From: Nonomuraea purpurea
GTDB lineage: Bacteria; Actinomycetota; Actinomycetes; Streptosporangiales; Streptosporangiaceae
Length of the DNA stretch: 64,000 nt
Assembly (NCBI RefSeq): GCF_042650645.1
Contig: NZ_JBHSBI010000001.1
Location: forward strand, 186,001 to 250,000
Direction: 5' to 3'
Shown in pieces: positions 16,905-25,410 of this stretch. The position numbers and the translations under genes were made by a program. Position 1 is the first letter of the stretch; each line of letters starts with the position of its first letter. The notes under the pieces are model-generated. The model was not told where the DNA came from. It saw only the letters and a list, made by a program, of their open reading frames with translations, and searched no databases.

Positions 16905-16945
16905 GGGGCTGGACAGGCCGTTCGTGAGGGAGTAACCATTGCGTT

Positions 16946-16964
16946 CATACGGTATGCAGTATGC
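16946..16964. promoter_or_regulatory. GntR-type operator candidate, site c (ThDP enzyme operon)
   Basis: CATACGGTATGCAGTATGC, 45 bp ahead of the ThDP enzyme start. It would control the ThDP enzyme, frc, acyl-CoA synthetase and downstream transporter genes. Confidence 0.65.
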
Positions 16965-17008
16965 GGAAGACAGTGGGCTCCATCACCGGGAAACCGGGAA
17001 AGGGTGGC

Positions 17009-18682
17009 ATGATGTCGGAAACGATCTCTGGCGGTCATCTCGTAGCCAAGGCGCTCAAGGCCGAGGGCGTGGACGTGATCTACACGCTCTGCGGCGGCCA
17101 CATCATCGACATTTATGACGGCTGCGTCGATGAGGGCATCGAGGTCATCGACGTACGCCACGAGCAGGTGGCCGCGCACGCCGCGGACGGGTACGCCCGC
17201 GTCACGGGCAAGCCCGGTTGCGCCGTGGTCACCGCGGGGCCGGGCACGACCGACGCGGTGACGGGCGTGGCCAACGCCTTCCGCGCGGAGAGCCCCATGC
17301 TGCTCATCGGCGGACAGGGCGCGCTGAGCCAGCACAAGATGGGCTCGCTGCAGGACCTGCCGCACGTGGACATGATGACCCCGATCACCAAGTTCGCGGC
17401 CACGGTGCCCAGCACGGAACGGGTGGCCGACATCGTGTCGATGGCCTTCCGCGAGTGCTACCACGGCGCTCCAGGGCCGTCGTTCCTGGAGATCCCGCGT
17501 GACGTGCTCGACGCCAAGGTGCCGCTGGAGAAGGCGCGCATCCCCGAGCCGGGGCGCTACCGGGCCTCCACCCGCCAGGCCGGGGATCCCGAGGCGATCG
17601 AGCGGCTGGCCGACCTGCTGGCGCACGCGGACAAGCCGTGCATCCTGCTCGGGAGCCAGGTGTGGACGTGCAGGGCGACCGACGCGGCGATCGACTTCGT
17701 CAGGGCGCTGAACGTGCCCGCGTACATGAACGGCTCGGGCCGGGGCACGCTCCCGCCGGGCGACCCGCACCACTTCCAGCTCAGCCGCAGGTACGCCTTC
17801 ACCGAGGCCGACCTGATCATCATCGTCGGCACCCCGTTCGACTTCAGGATGGGCTACGGCAAGCGCCTGTCGCCGACGGCGACCGTCGTCCAGATCGACC
17901 TCGACTACCGCACTGTCGGGAAAAATCGGGACATTGACCTGGGGATCGTGGGCGACGCCGGCCTCGTCCTCGCGGCTGCGGCCCAGGCCGCGAGCGGCCG
18001 CGTCGAAAACGCCGCCGCCCGCCGCAAGGAGTGGCTGGAGGAACTGCGCGCGGTCGAGACCAAGGCGTACGACAAGCGCCTGCCGCGCCAGCTCTCCGAC
18101 GCCTCGCCCATCGACCCCTACCGCCTCGTCCACGAGATCAACGAGTTCCTGACCGAGGACACGATCTACATCGGCGACGGCGGCGACATCGTCACCTTCT
18201 CCGGCCAGGTCGTCCAGCCCAAGTCGCCGGGCCACTGGATGGACCCGGGCCCGCTCGGCACGCTCGGCGTCGGCATGGCCTTCGCGATGGCGGCCAAGCA
18301 GGCGCGGCGCGACAAGGAGGTGCTCTGCCTGTTCGGCGACGGCGCCTTCAGCCTGACCGGCTGGGACTTCGAGACCATGGTCCGCTTCGACCTGCCGTTC
18401 ATCGGCGTCATCGGCAACAACTCCTCGATGAACCAGATCAGGTACGGCCAGGCCGTCAAGTACGGCGAGGACCGCGCCCGCGTCGGCAACACCCTCGGCG
18501 ACATCCGCTACGGCGAGTTCGCCAAGCTGCTCGGCGGCCACGGCGAGGAGGTCCGCGACCCGGCCGAGATCCGCCCCGCGCTGGAGCGGGCCAGGGAGTC
18601 GGGCAAGCCCTCACTGATCAACGTCTGGGTCGATCCCGAGGTCTACGCCCCCGGAACCATGAACCAGACGATGTACAAGTAG
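17009..18682 (+). CDS. ThDP-dependent decarboxylase, oxalyl-CoA decarboxylase-like role
   Basis: 557 residues. ATG 17009 (or 17012) follows GAAAGGG. Catalytic Glu52 in DVRHEQVAAHAADGYAR; the ThDP motif GDG (443-445), 24 residues, NN (470-471) is intact. Normal length for the acetolactate synthase / oxalyl-CoA decarboxylase superfamily. It sits 13 bp ahead of a clear formyl-CoA transferase, so conversion of oxalyl-CoA to formyl-CoA plus CO2 is the natural role. However, the C-terminal block LFGDGAFSLTGWDFETMVRF differs from EGDSAFGFSGMELETI of known Oxc enzymes, so it is a divergent Oxc or another 2-oxoacid/2-hydroxyacyl-CoA lyase. Confidence 0.8.
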   Translation: MMSETISGGHLVAKALKAEGVDVIYTLCGGHIIDIYDGCVDEGIEVIDVRHEQVAAHAADGYARVTGKPGCAVVTAGPGTTDAVTGVANAFRAESPMLLIGGQGALSQHKMGSLQDLPHVDMMTPITKFAATVPSTERVADIVSMAFRECYHGAPGPSFLEIPRDVLDAKVPLEKARIPEPGRYRASTRQAGDPEAIERLADLLAHADKPCILLGSQVWTCRATDAAIDFVRALNVPAYMNGSGRGTLPPGDPHHFQLSRRYAFTEADLIIIVGTPFDFRMGYGKRLSPTATVVQIDLDYRTVGKNRDIDLGIVGDAGLVLAAAAQAASGRVENAAARRKEWLEELRAVETKAYDKRLPRQLSDASPIDPYRLVHEINEFLTEDTIYIGDGGDIVTFSGQVVQPKSPGHWMDPGPLGTLGVGMAFAMAAKQARRDKEVLCLFGDGAFSLTGWDFETMVRFDLPFIGVIGNNSSMNQIRYGQAVKYGEDRARVGNTLGDIRYGEFAKLLGGHGEEVRDPAEIRPALERARESGKPSLINVWVDPEVYAPGTMNQTMYK

Positions 18683-18695
18683 GGGAGACACCGAC

Positions 18696-19919
18696 ATGAA
18701 AGCACTCGAAGGTGTCCGCGTCCTTGACATGACCCACGTCCAGTCGGGCCCGTCCTGCACCCAGCTCCTGGCCTGGCTGGGCGCCGACGTGGTCAAGCTG
18801 GAGGCGCCGACCGGCGACATCACCCGGCAGCAGCTGCGCGACGTGCCCGGCGTCGACAGCCTCTACTTCACGATGCTCAACTGCAACAAGCGCAGCATCA
18901 CGCTCAACATGAAGAGCGAGCGCGGCAAGGAGATCTTCACCGAGCTGGTGAAGAGCGCCGACATCCTGGTGGAGAACTTCGGCCCCGGCGCGGTCGACCG
19001 CATGGGCTTCCCCTGGGAGCGCCTCCAGGAGCTCAACCCGCGCCTCATCTACGCCTCGATCAAGGGCTTCGGCGCGGGCCGGTACGCCAAGTTCAAGGCG
19101 TACGAGGTGATCGCCCAGGCCATGGGCGGCTCGATGAGCACCACCGGCTTCGAGGAGGGCCCGCCGCTGGCCACCGGGGCCCAGATCGGCGACTCGGGCA
19201 CCGGCATCCACACGGTCGCCGGCATCCTGGCCGCCCTCTACCAGCGCGAGCAGTCCGGGCGCGGGCAGCGCGTGCAGGTGGCCATGCAGCACGCCGTGCT
19301 GAACCTGTGCCGCGTCAAGCTCCGCGACCAGCAGCGCCTGACGCACGGCCCGCTGCGCGAGTACCCGAACAGGACCTTCGGCGACGAGGTGCCGCGCTCG
19401 GGGAACGCCAGCGGCGGCGGCCAGCCCGGCTGGGCGGTGCGCTGCGCCCCCGGCGGCCCGAACGACTACATCTACGTCATCGTCCAGCCGGTCGGCTGGA
19501 AGCCGATCTCGGGCATCATCGGCCGCCCCGAGCTGGCCGACGACCCCGAGTGGGCGACGCCGGAGGCGAGGCTGCCGAAGCTGGACAAGATGTTCCAGCT
19601 CATCGAGGAGTGGACGCTGCGCCACGACAAGTGGACGGTTCTCGACCAGCTCAACGCCGAGAACATCCCGTGCGGGCCGATCCTGTCGACCAAGGAGCTG
19701 GTGGAGGACGAGTCGCTGCGCGAGGAGGGCATCGTCGTCGCGGTCGAGCACCCGGAGCGCGGCGAGTTCGTGACCGTGGGCAGCCCGCTGCAGCTCTCCG
19801 ACTCGCCGGTGGACGTGCACACCCCGCCCCTGCTCGGCGAGCACAACCAGGAGATCTACGGCGAGCTCGGCGTGAGCGCGGACGAACTCGCCGAACTCAG
19901 GACGAACGGAGTCATCTAA
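18696..19919 (+). CDS. frc: Formyl-CoA:oxalate CoA-transferase
   Basis: 407 residues, ATG preceded by GGGGAGA. CaiB/BaiF class III fold with the blocks of Oxalobacter formigenes Frc: LDMTHVQSGPSCTQLLAWLG, VDSLYFTMLNCNKRSITLNM, VENFGPGAVDRMGF, KLRDQQRL, GNASGGGQPGW, IPCGP and LLGEH. The catalytic Asp is Asp166 in GDSGTGIH. It moves CoA from formyl-CoA to oxalate, making oxalyl-CoA and formate. This is the best-supported anchor for oxalate metabolism here. Its stop abuts the next gene (TAA then GTG). Confidence 0.93.
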   Translation: MKALEGVRVLDMTHVQSGPSCTQLLAWLGADVVKLEAPTGDITRQQLRDVPGVDSLYFTMLNCNKRSITLNMKSERGKEIFTELVKSADILVENFGPGAVDRMGFPWERLQELNPRLIYASIKGFGAGRYAKFKAYEVIAQAMGGSMSTTGFEEGPPLATGAQIGDSGTGIHTVAGILAALYQREQSGRGQRVQVAMQHAVLNLCRVKLRDQQRLTHGPLREYPNRTFGDEVPRSGNASGGGQPGWAVRCAPGGPNDYIYVIVQPVGWKPISGIIGRPELADDPEWATPEARLPKLDKMFQLIEEWTLRHDKWTVLDQLNAENIPCGPILSTKELVEDESLREEGIVVAVEHPERGEFVTVGSPLQLSDSPVDVHTPPLLGEHNQEIYGELGVSADELAELRTNGVI

Positions 19920-22031
19920 GTGACGCACGAAGTCATCGAGAAGGCGCTCGCCGAAGGGCGCACCGCCCTCACGGCCCCGGAGGGGCGCCTGCTGTGCCAG
20001 GCGTACGGCATCGCCACCCCCGGGGAGGGCCTGGCCACCTCGGCCGACGAGGCCGCGCGGCTGGCGCAGGAGATCGGGCTCCCGATCGTGCTGAAGATCG
20101 TCTCGCCCGACATCCTGCACAAGACCGACGCCGGCGGCGTGCTGGTCGGCCTGAAGACCGTCGAGGAGGTACGCGCCGGCTACGACACCATCCTGGCCAA
20201 CGCCCGCGCCTACAACCCCGACGCCACGATCGACGGCGTCCAGGTCCAGCAGCTCGTCGGCGGCGGCCACGAGGTCATCGTCGGGGCCGTCACCGACCCC
20301 ACCTTCGGCAAGGTCATCGCCTTCGGCCTGGGCGGTGTCCTGGTCGAGGTGCTGAAGGATGTGACCTTCAGGCTTGCCCCGGTTTCGGGTGATGATGCCC
20401 TTGGGATGCTGGACGACATCAAAGCGGCCGAGGTGCTGCGTGGTGCCCGCGGTGCGGAGCCCGCCAACAGGGCGGCGTTGGCCGGGCTGATCGAACGCGT
20501 CGGCAGGCTGGTCACCGACATCCCCGAGATTGTCGAGGTGGACCTCAACCCCGTCTTCGCCGACGCGAACGGCGCGGTGGCCGCCGACGTGCGTATCCTC
20601 ATCGGCGACAAGCCTCAAGAGGTCGCCAGGCTGTCGCGCGAGGAGATCCTGCGGCAGATGACCCGCATCTTCAAGCCGCGCTCGGTCGCCGTGATCGGCG
20701 CCTCCGCCGAGACCGGCAAGATCGGCAACTCGGTCATGCGCAACCTCATCAACGGCGGCTACCGGGGCCAGATCTTCCCGATCAACCCCAAGGCCGACGA
20801 GATCATGGGGCTGGCCGCCTACAAGAGCATCGCCGACGTGCCCGGCGACGTGGACGTGGCCGTGTTCGCCATCCCCGCCAAGTTCGTGCCGCCGGCGCTG
20901 GAGGAGGCGGGGGAGAAGGGCGTGGCGGGCGCCATCATGATCCCGTCGGGGTTCGCCGAGACGGGGAACGTCGAGGGCCAGAAGGAGATCGTCGAGATCG
21001 CCCGCAGGCACGGCGTGCGCATGCTGGGCCCCAACATCTACGGCTACTACTACACGCCGGAGAACCTCTGCGCGACGTTCTGCACGCCGTACGACGTCAA
21101 GGGCAGCGTGGCGCTGACCTCGCAGAGCGGCGGCATCGGCATGGCCATCCTGGGCTTCAGCCGCACCACGAAGATGGGCGTGTCGGCCATCGTCGGCGTC
21201 GGCAACAAGGCCGACGTGGACGAGGACGACCTGCTGACCTTCTTCGAGCAGGACGACAACACCAAGGCCGTGGCCATGCACCTGGAGGACCTCAAGGACG
21301 GGCGCGGCTTCGTCGAGGCGGCCCGCCGGGTGGTCAAGGAGAAGCCGGTCATCGTGCTCAAGGCCGGGCGCACCGCGATGGGCGCGCGGGCGGCGGGCTC
21401 GCACACCGGGGCTCTGGCCGGCGACGACAAGGTCTACGACGACATCCTGCGCCAGGCCGGCGTCGTGCGCGCCCCCGGGCTCAACGACATGCTGGAGTAC
21501 GCCCGCGCGCTGCCGCTGCTGCCGGCGCCGAAGGGCGAGAACGTCGTCATCATCACCGGGGCGGGCGGCTCGGGCGTGCTGCTGTCGGACGCCATCGTGG
21601 ACGCCGGGCTGACCCTCATGGACATCCCGCCCGACCTGGACGCGGCCTTCCGCGCCTACATCCCGCCCTTCGGCGCGGCGGGGAACCCCATCGACATCAC
21701 CGGCGGCGAACCGCCCTCGACGTACGAGAACACGGTCCGGCTCGGTCTGTCCGACGACCGGATCCACGCTCTGGTCCTGGGCTACTGGCACACGATCGTG
21801 ACGCCGCCGATGGTCTTCGCCGAGCTCATCGCCCGCGTCGTGGCGGAGGAGCGGGCGAAGGGCAACATCAAGCCGGTCGTGGCGTCGCTCGCCGGCGACA
21901 CCGAGGTTGAGGAGGCCAGCGAGTACCTGTTCGAGCACGGCGTGGTCGCGTACCCATACACGACGGAAAAGCCCGTCGCGGTCCTCGGTGCGAAGTACCG
22001 CTGGGCCAGGGCTGCCGGGCTGCTGCGCTAA
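19920..22031 (+). CDS. ADP-forming acyl-CoA synthetase (acetate-CoA ligase family)
   Basis: 703 residues from GTG 19920, directly after the frc TAA. The N-terminal ATP-grasp (beta) domain has LPIVLKIVSPDILHKTDAGGV and EVDLNPVFA. The alpha part begins near residue 245 (FKPRSVAVIGASAETGKIGN), followed by LTSQSGGIG and the phospho-His region GSHTGALAGDD. Reaction type: carboxylate + CoA + ATP to acyl-CoA + ADP + Pi, via a phosphohistidine. In this operon it may activate oxalate, formate or glyoxylate directly, priming Frc; substrate untested. Confidence 0.88.
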   Translation: MTHEVIEKALAEGRTALTAPEGRLLCQAYGIATPGEGLATSADEAARLAQEIGLPIVLKIVSPDILHKTDAGGVLVGLKTVEEVRAGYDTILANARAYNPDATIDGVQVQQLVGGGHEVIVGAVTDPTFGKVIAFGLGGVLVEVLKDVTFRLAPVSGDDALGMLDDIKAAEVLRGARGAEPANRAALAGLIERVGRLVTDIPEIVEVDLNPVFADANGAVAADVRILIGDKPQEVARLSREEILRQMTRIFKPRSVAVIGASAETGKIGNSVMRNLINGGYRGQIFPINPKADEIMGLAAYKSIADVPGDVDVAVFAIPAKFVPPALEEAGEKGVAGAIMIPSGFAETGNVEGQKEIVEIARRHGVRMLGPNIYGYYYTPENLCATFCTPYDVKGSVALTSQSGGIGMAILGFSRTTKMGVSAIVGVGNKADVDEDDLLTFFEQDDNTKAVAMHLEDLKDGRGFVEAARRVVKEKPVIVLKAGRTAMGARAAGSHTGALAGDDKVYDDILRQAGVVRAPGLNDMLEYARALPLLPAPKGENVVIITGAGGSGVLLSDAIVDAGLTLMDIPPDLDAAFRAYIPPFGAAGNPIDITGGEPPSTYENTVRLGLSDDRIHALVLGYWHTIVTPPMVFAELIARVVAEERAKGNIKPVVASLAGDTEVEEASEYLFEHGVVAYPYTTEKPVAVLGAKYRWARAAGLLR

Positions 22032-22111
22032 GAGCCGAGCGCGGCGCCCGCAGGCGAGGGGGCTAATCGGGGCGCACGAGGAAGGCAACAACCCCCCCAG
22101 GAGGTCCGTAG

Positions 22112-23602
22112 GTGGACACATCGAACACACCACCGGCGACGGCCACGCCGCCGGTCGAGGATCAACGAGTATGGAAAGCGGGCCGGCTTGAGCCGATGCC
22201 CATCAGGAAGTTGCCCGACGCGCCTCCGTCGGTGCACATTCTCGGGCCGACGGTTTTCCTCGTCGCGCTGGGCGTGGGCATGGGCGAGTCGTACATGTGG
22301 CCCAGGCTGGTGCTGCTGTTCGGGCCCGAGATCAGATGGTTGTTCCTGATCGGCGTCACCCTGCAGGCCGTGGTGATGCTGGAGATGGCGCGCTACGCCA
22401 TGGCCACGGGAGAGAGCATCTTCTCCGGCGCGGCCCGGGTGTTCAAGCCGCTGATGTGGTTCTTCTTCATCGTGGCCATCGCCGTCTACATCTGGCCGGG
22501 GCACCTGTCGGCGGGAGCGGCGGCCTTCGAGGAGATCACCGGGATCCCGTGGGTGGTGACCGCGATCTTCGGGCTGGTGCTCGTCGGCGTGGTCTTCAGC
22601 CTGGCCAAGGTGATCTACAACGTGCTCGAGAACGTGCTCTCCCTGCTGATCGGCGCGCTCGTGCTCGGCACGGCCATCGTCGCCGCCATGGTCGGCTCGT
22701 GGGGGGACGTGGTCTCCACGATCAGCGGCATGTTCTCCTTCGGCTATCTGCCGTCGGAGGCCATGTCGGCGGCCTGGTTCCCGGTGATCGTCGGGGCGTG
22801 CGCGTTCGCCGGCCCGTCGGGCATGCAGCAGATGTGGTACACGCTGCACCTGCGCGACTCCGGCGCCGGCATGGGCGTGCACATCCCGAAGGTGCGCGGG
22901 CTGCGGCACGCGGGCGAGGAAGAGGAGATGCCCGCGCGCGGGTTCATGTTCGACACCGAGAACCCGGCCGAGATGGCCAAGTGGAAGGGCTGGCGGCGCT
23001 GGGTCACCTTCGACGCGCTGCTGCTGTTCTGGGGCATCACCATGCTGGTCACGATCTCCTTCACGGTGATCGCGCAGGCGGCGGTGCGGCAGAACCCGGG
23101 TGTGCGGGCGGTCATCCAGGGCGACGACAGGGAGGTGGCGCTGACCGCGATGGCCAATGCCGTCTCCTCTGCGGGCAGCTCGGTGCTCGGGGTGGTCTTC
23201 CTCGGGTTCATCGCGCTCATCGGCCTGAACGCCACGCTGGGGCTGTTCGACTCCTTCTCCCGCGGCCAGGCTGACATGACCTACAACTTCGTCCCCGGGG
23301 CGAAGAAGCTGGGCATGTCGCGCCTGTACGGGATCTTCCTCTGGGGTGTGATCATCTTCGGCATCCTGATCCTGCTGTTCGGCCCGGCCGACGGCCCCAG
23401 CGGGATCCTGGACACGCTGGCGTTCCTGTCGACCTTCGCGATGGGCGCGTACTGCGTGACGCTGCTCCTGGTGAACAACCGCATGCTGCCCAAACCGATC
23501 AGGCCGAAGTGGTGGACCAACCTGATCATCGGCTTCGGCGCGGTGTTCTACCTCGGCATGCTCTTCTACAGTCTGTTCGCCTACGGCGTGGTCGTGGGCT
23601 GA
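22112..23602 (+). CDS. Nramp-superfamily-like membrane transporter
   Basis: 496 residues, GTG 22112 with AGGAGG 7 nt upstream. About eleven membrane spans. The N-terminal helix region ILGPTVFLVALGVGMGES aligns in position with the Nramp first helix, but the metal-ligand motif DPGN is absent, and AFAGPSGMQQMWYTLHLRD replaces the M-P-H type motif. Known Nramp proteins carry Mn or Fe; loss of these ligands suggests another substrate. Coupled in the frc operon, an oxalate or related carboxylate role is possible (inference). Confidence 0.7.
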   Translation: MDTSNTPPATATPPVEDQRVWKAGRLEPMPIRKLPDAPPSVHILGPTVFLVALGVGMGESYMWPRLVLLFGPEIRWLFLIGVTLQAVVMLEMARYAMATGESIFSGAARVFKPLMWFFFIVAIAVYIWPGHLSAGAAAFEEITGIPWVVTAIFGLVLVGVVFSLAKVIYNVLENVLSLLIGALVLGTAIVAAMVGSWGDVVSTISGMFSFGYLPSEAMSAAWFPVIVGACAFAGPSGMQQMWYTLHLRDSGAGMGVHIPKVRGLRHAGEEEEMPARGFMFDTENPAEMAKWKGWRRWVTFDALLLFWGITMLVTISFTVIAQAAVRQNPGVRAVIQGDDREVALTAMANAVSSAGSSVLGVVFLGFIALIGLNATLGLFDSFSRGQADMTYNFVPGAKKLGMSRLYGIFLWGVIIFGILILLFGPADGPSGILDTLAFLSTFAMGAYCVTLLLVNNRMLPKPIRPKWWTNLIIGFGAVFYLGMLFYSLFAYGVVVG

Positions 23603-24090
23603 TGGGCGGACGGCACAACATCGAACTCGCCCTGCCAGGGGCGTCGATCGGAGCCGTCGCCGGTGCCATGGCCGGTGGGCTGACCCTGTTCGCGGGGCAG
23701 CCCATCGGGCTGGCCACGCTGTCGGCGCTCGCGCTGGCCGTGCCGCTGGCCCTGTTCGGCGGCCTGTACGGGATGCTGCTCGGCCACGGCATCTTCCGGC
23801 CGGGGACGTTCGGCCCCGTCGGCCTGTACTGGATGGCGGCCTTCCCCGTCTCCCGGCTGGCGCAGGAGAGCGTGGCCGGGGTCGGGCTGTCCGACGGCGT
23901 GCTGCCGTTCCTGGCCTACCAGGCGATGGTGAGCCTCGGCTTCGCGATCGGCTTCGTCTGGCTGCACGAGCGACTCATGCCGCACTGGCTGGTGCGCCGC
24001 GCCGCCGTCAACCCGCGTGCCGAGGAACTGCTCGCCCAGTACGTCCGCTTCGCCCAGATGGTGCGCGTACGGAAGGGAGCACGCCGATGA
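23602..24090 (+). CDS. Small polytopic membrane protein
   Basis: 162 residues. Start ATG 23602 overlaps the transporter stop (TGATG) and its stop overlaps the TerC start (ATGA). About four hydrophobic segments (GASIGAVAGAMAGGLTLFAG, LSALALAVPLALFGGLYGML, FLAYQAMVSLGFAIGFVWL), then a basic amphipathic tail (YVRFAQMVRVRKGARR). No family recognised. The tight coupling suggests an accessory subunit or partner of the Nramp-like carrier. Confidence 0.65.
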   Translation: MGGRHNIELALPGASIGAVAGAMAGGLTLFAGQPIGLATLSALALAVPLALFGGLYGMLLGHGIFRPGTFGPVGLYWMAAFPVSRLAQESVAGVGLSDGVLPFLAYQAMVSLGFAIGFVWLHERLMPHWLVRRAAVNPRAEELLAQYVRFAQMVRVRKGARR

Positions 24091-25085
24091 TTCCGGCGAT
24101 GGACCTGCCCCTGTGGATCTGGCTGGCCACGATCGGCGGTTTCTGCGTCGTGCTCGCCTTCGACTTCTACCTCGTCGCCCGCAACCCGCACGAGCCCTCC
24201 TTCAAGGAGTGCGTGGGCTGGGTGTCGTTCTACGTGGGCCTGGCCGTGGCCTTCGGCGTCGGCCTGCTCCTGCTGTCGGGGCCCGCGCACGGCGGGGAGT
24301 TCTTCGCCGGGTGGATCACCGAGTACTCGCTCAGCGTGGACAACCTCTTCGTCTTCCTACTGATCATGAGCAGGTTCCAGGTGCCGCGGCAGTACCGGCA
24401 GAAGGTGCTGCTCATCGGCATCATCCTGGCGCTCTTCATGCGCGGCGCGTTCATCGCCGCCGGCGCGGAGGCGGTGACCAGGTTCGACTGGCTCTTCTAC
24501 GTCTTCGGCGCCTTCCTCGTCTACACCGCGTGGAAGCTGATCGGGAGCGAGAACGAGGAGGCGGAGTTCTCCGAGAACGTCGCCCTGCGCACGGTGCGCC
24601 GGGTGCTCCCGACGACGGACACCTATCACGGCGCCCGGCTCACGGTGCACCTCGGCCGCAGGATGGTCACCCCGATGCTGATCGTCATGGTCGCCATCGG
24701 GACCACCGACCTGCTGTTCGCGCTCGACTCGATCCCGGCCATCTTCGGCCTGACGAAGGAGCCCTACCTGGTCTTCACCGCCAACGCCTTCGCCCTCATG
24801 GGGCTGCGCCAGCTCTTCTTCCTCATCGGCGGGCTGCTGGACCGGCTCGTCTACCTGAGCAAGGGGCTGTCGGTGGTGCTGGCCTTCATCGGGGTGAAGC
24901 TGATCATGGAGGCGCTGCACCACGACGGCGTCTCGTGGGCGCCGGAGATCCCGATCCTGGTCTCTCTCGGCGTCATCGTCGGCACTCTCGCCGTCACCAC
25001 GGTCTTGAGCCTCGTCAAGTCGGCTCGCGACGCGAAAAGGGAGAAGAGGGCGGAGGGGGTGGAGCCCGAGCCCGCGGAGCGCTGA
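24087..25085 (+). CDS. TerC family integral membrane protein
   Basis: 332 residues, ATG overlapping the previous stop. About eight spans. TerC blocks: FDFYLVARNPHEPSFKEC, GWITEYSLSVDNLFVFLLIM, ALDSIPAIFGLTKEPYLVFTANAFALMGLRQLFFL. Conserved acidic membrane residues fit the metal-ion (Mn2+/tellurium-resistance) exporter role of the family. Last gene of the frc operon; followed by a hairpin. Confidence 0.9.
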   Translation: MIPAMDLPLWIWLATIGGFCVVLAFDFYLVARNPHEPSFKECVGWVSFYVGLAVAFGVGLLLLSGPAHGGEFFAGWITEYSLSVDNLFVFLLIMSRFQVPRQYRQKVLLIGIILALFMRGAFIAAGAEAVTRFDWLFYVFGAFLVYTAWKLIGSENEEAEFSENVALRTVRRVLPTTDTYHGARLTVHLGRRMVTPMLIVMVAIGTTDLLFALDSIPAIFGLTKEPYLVFTANAFALMGLRQLFFLIGGLLDRLVYLSKGLSVVLAFIGVKLIMEALHHDGVSWAPEIPILVSLGVIVGTLAVTTVLSLVKSARDAKREKRAEGVEPEPAER

Positions 25086-25090
25086 CCCGG

Positions 25091-25122
25091 GCCGCGCGGG
25101 GGTGGTGACACCCCTGCCGCGG
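25091..25122 (+). terminator. Bidirectional hairpin between terC-like gene and small minus-strand ORF
   Basis: CCGCG...GGGGTG, 4-nt loop, CACCCC...CGCGG forms a stem of about 12 bp with one bulge, between two convergent genes. Confidence 0.5.
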
Positions 25123-25150
25123 CTCGTCAGCGTTCAGTCCGCTGCGCGCG

Positions 25151-25330
25151 TCAGCGTTGCCGTGGGCTCTCGCGCACGTCGTGGCCGGCGGCCCAACGGC
25201 GCAGGTAGCGCTCCGCCTCGTCGGCGGAGTAGTGCTTCCTGAGCGCCGTGCTCAGGCCGAGGCCGATGGACCGGCCGTCTGCTGCCTGGCCCGCGGGATC
25301 ACCGAGGAGAAAGCGGATGAGCGCCTTCAT
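25151..25330 (-). CDS. Small conserved-looking cytoplasmic protein, 59 residues
   Basis: ATG 25328-25330, TGA 25151-25153; GGGAGGT lies 12 nt upstream, close to an overlapping out-of-frame ATG. The protein starts MKALIRFLLGDPAGQ and contains the helical stretch HYSADEAERYLRRWAAGHD, amphipathic and charged, with normal high-GC codon use. No family recognised. Convergent to the TerC gene, and downstream of gntR in the same direction (80 bp apart), so it may be read through from gntR. Confidence 0.55.
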   Translation of the reverse strand: MKALIRFLLGDPAGQAADGRSIGLGLSTALRKHYSADEAERYLRRWAAGHDVRESPRQR

Positions 25331-25410
25331 GGATCATGCACCTCCCTGTTCTTCAGCTCCATCCTCTACCCGAGGTGTTGCGGAGCATGTGGTCTTGTGT
25401 GAACGTCAGG

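Noticed and set aside
18618..22133. 1,171-residue open frame on the minus strand
   Set aside because: Antisense to frc and the acyl-CoA synthetase, which have clear family motifs; its Asp/Val/Gly/His composition is typical of GC-rich shadow frames.
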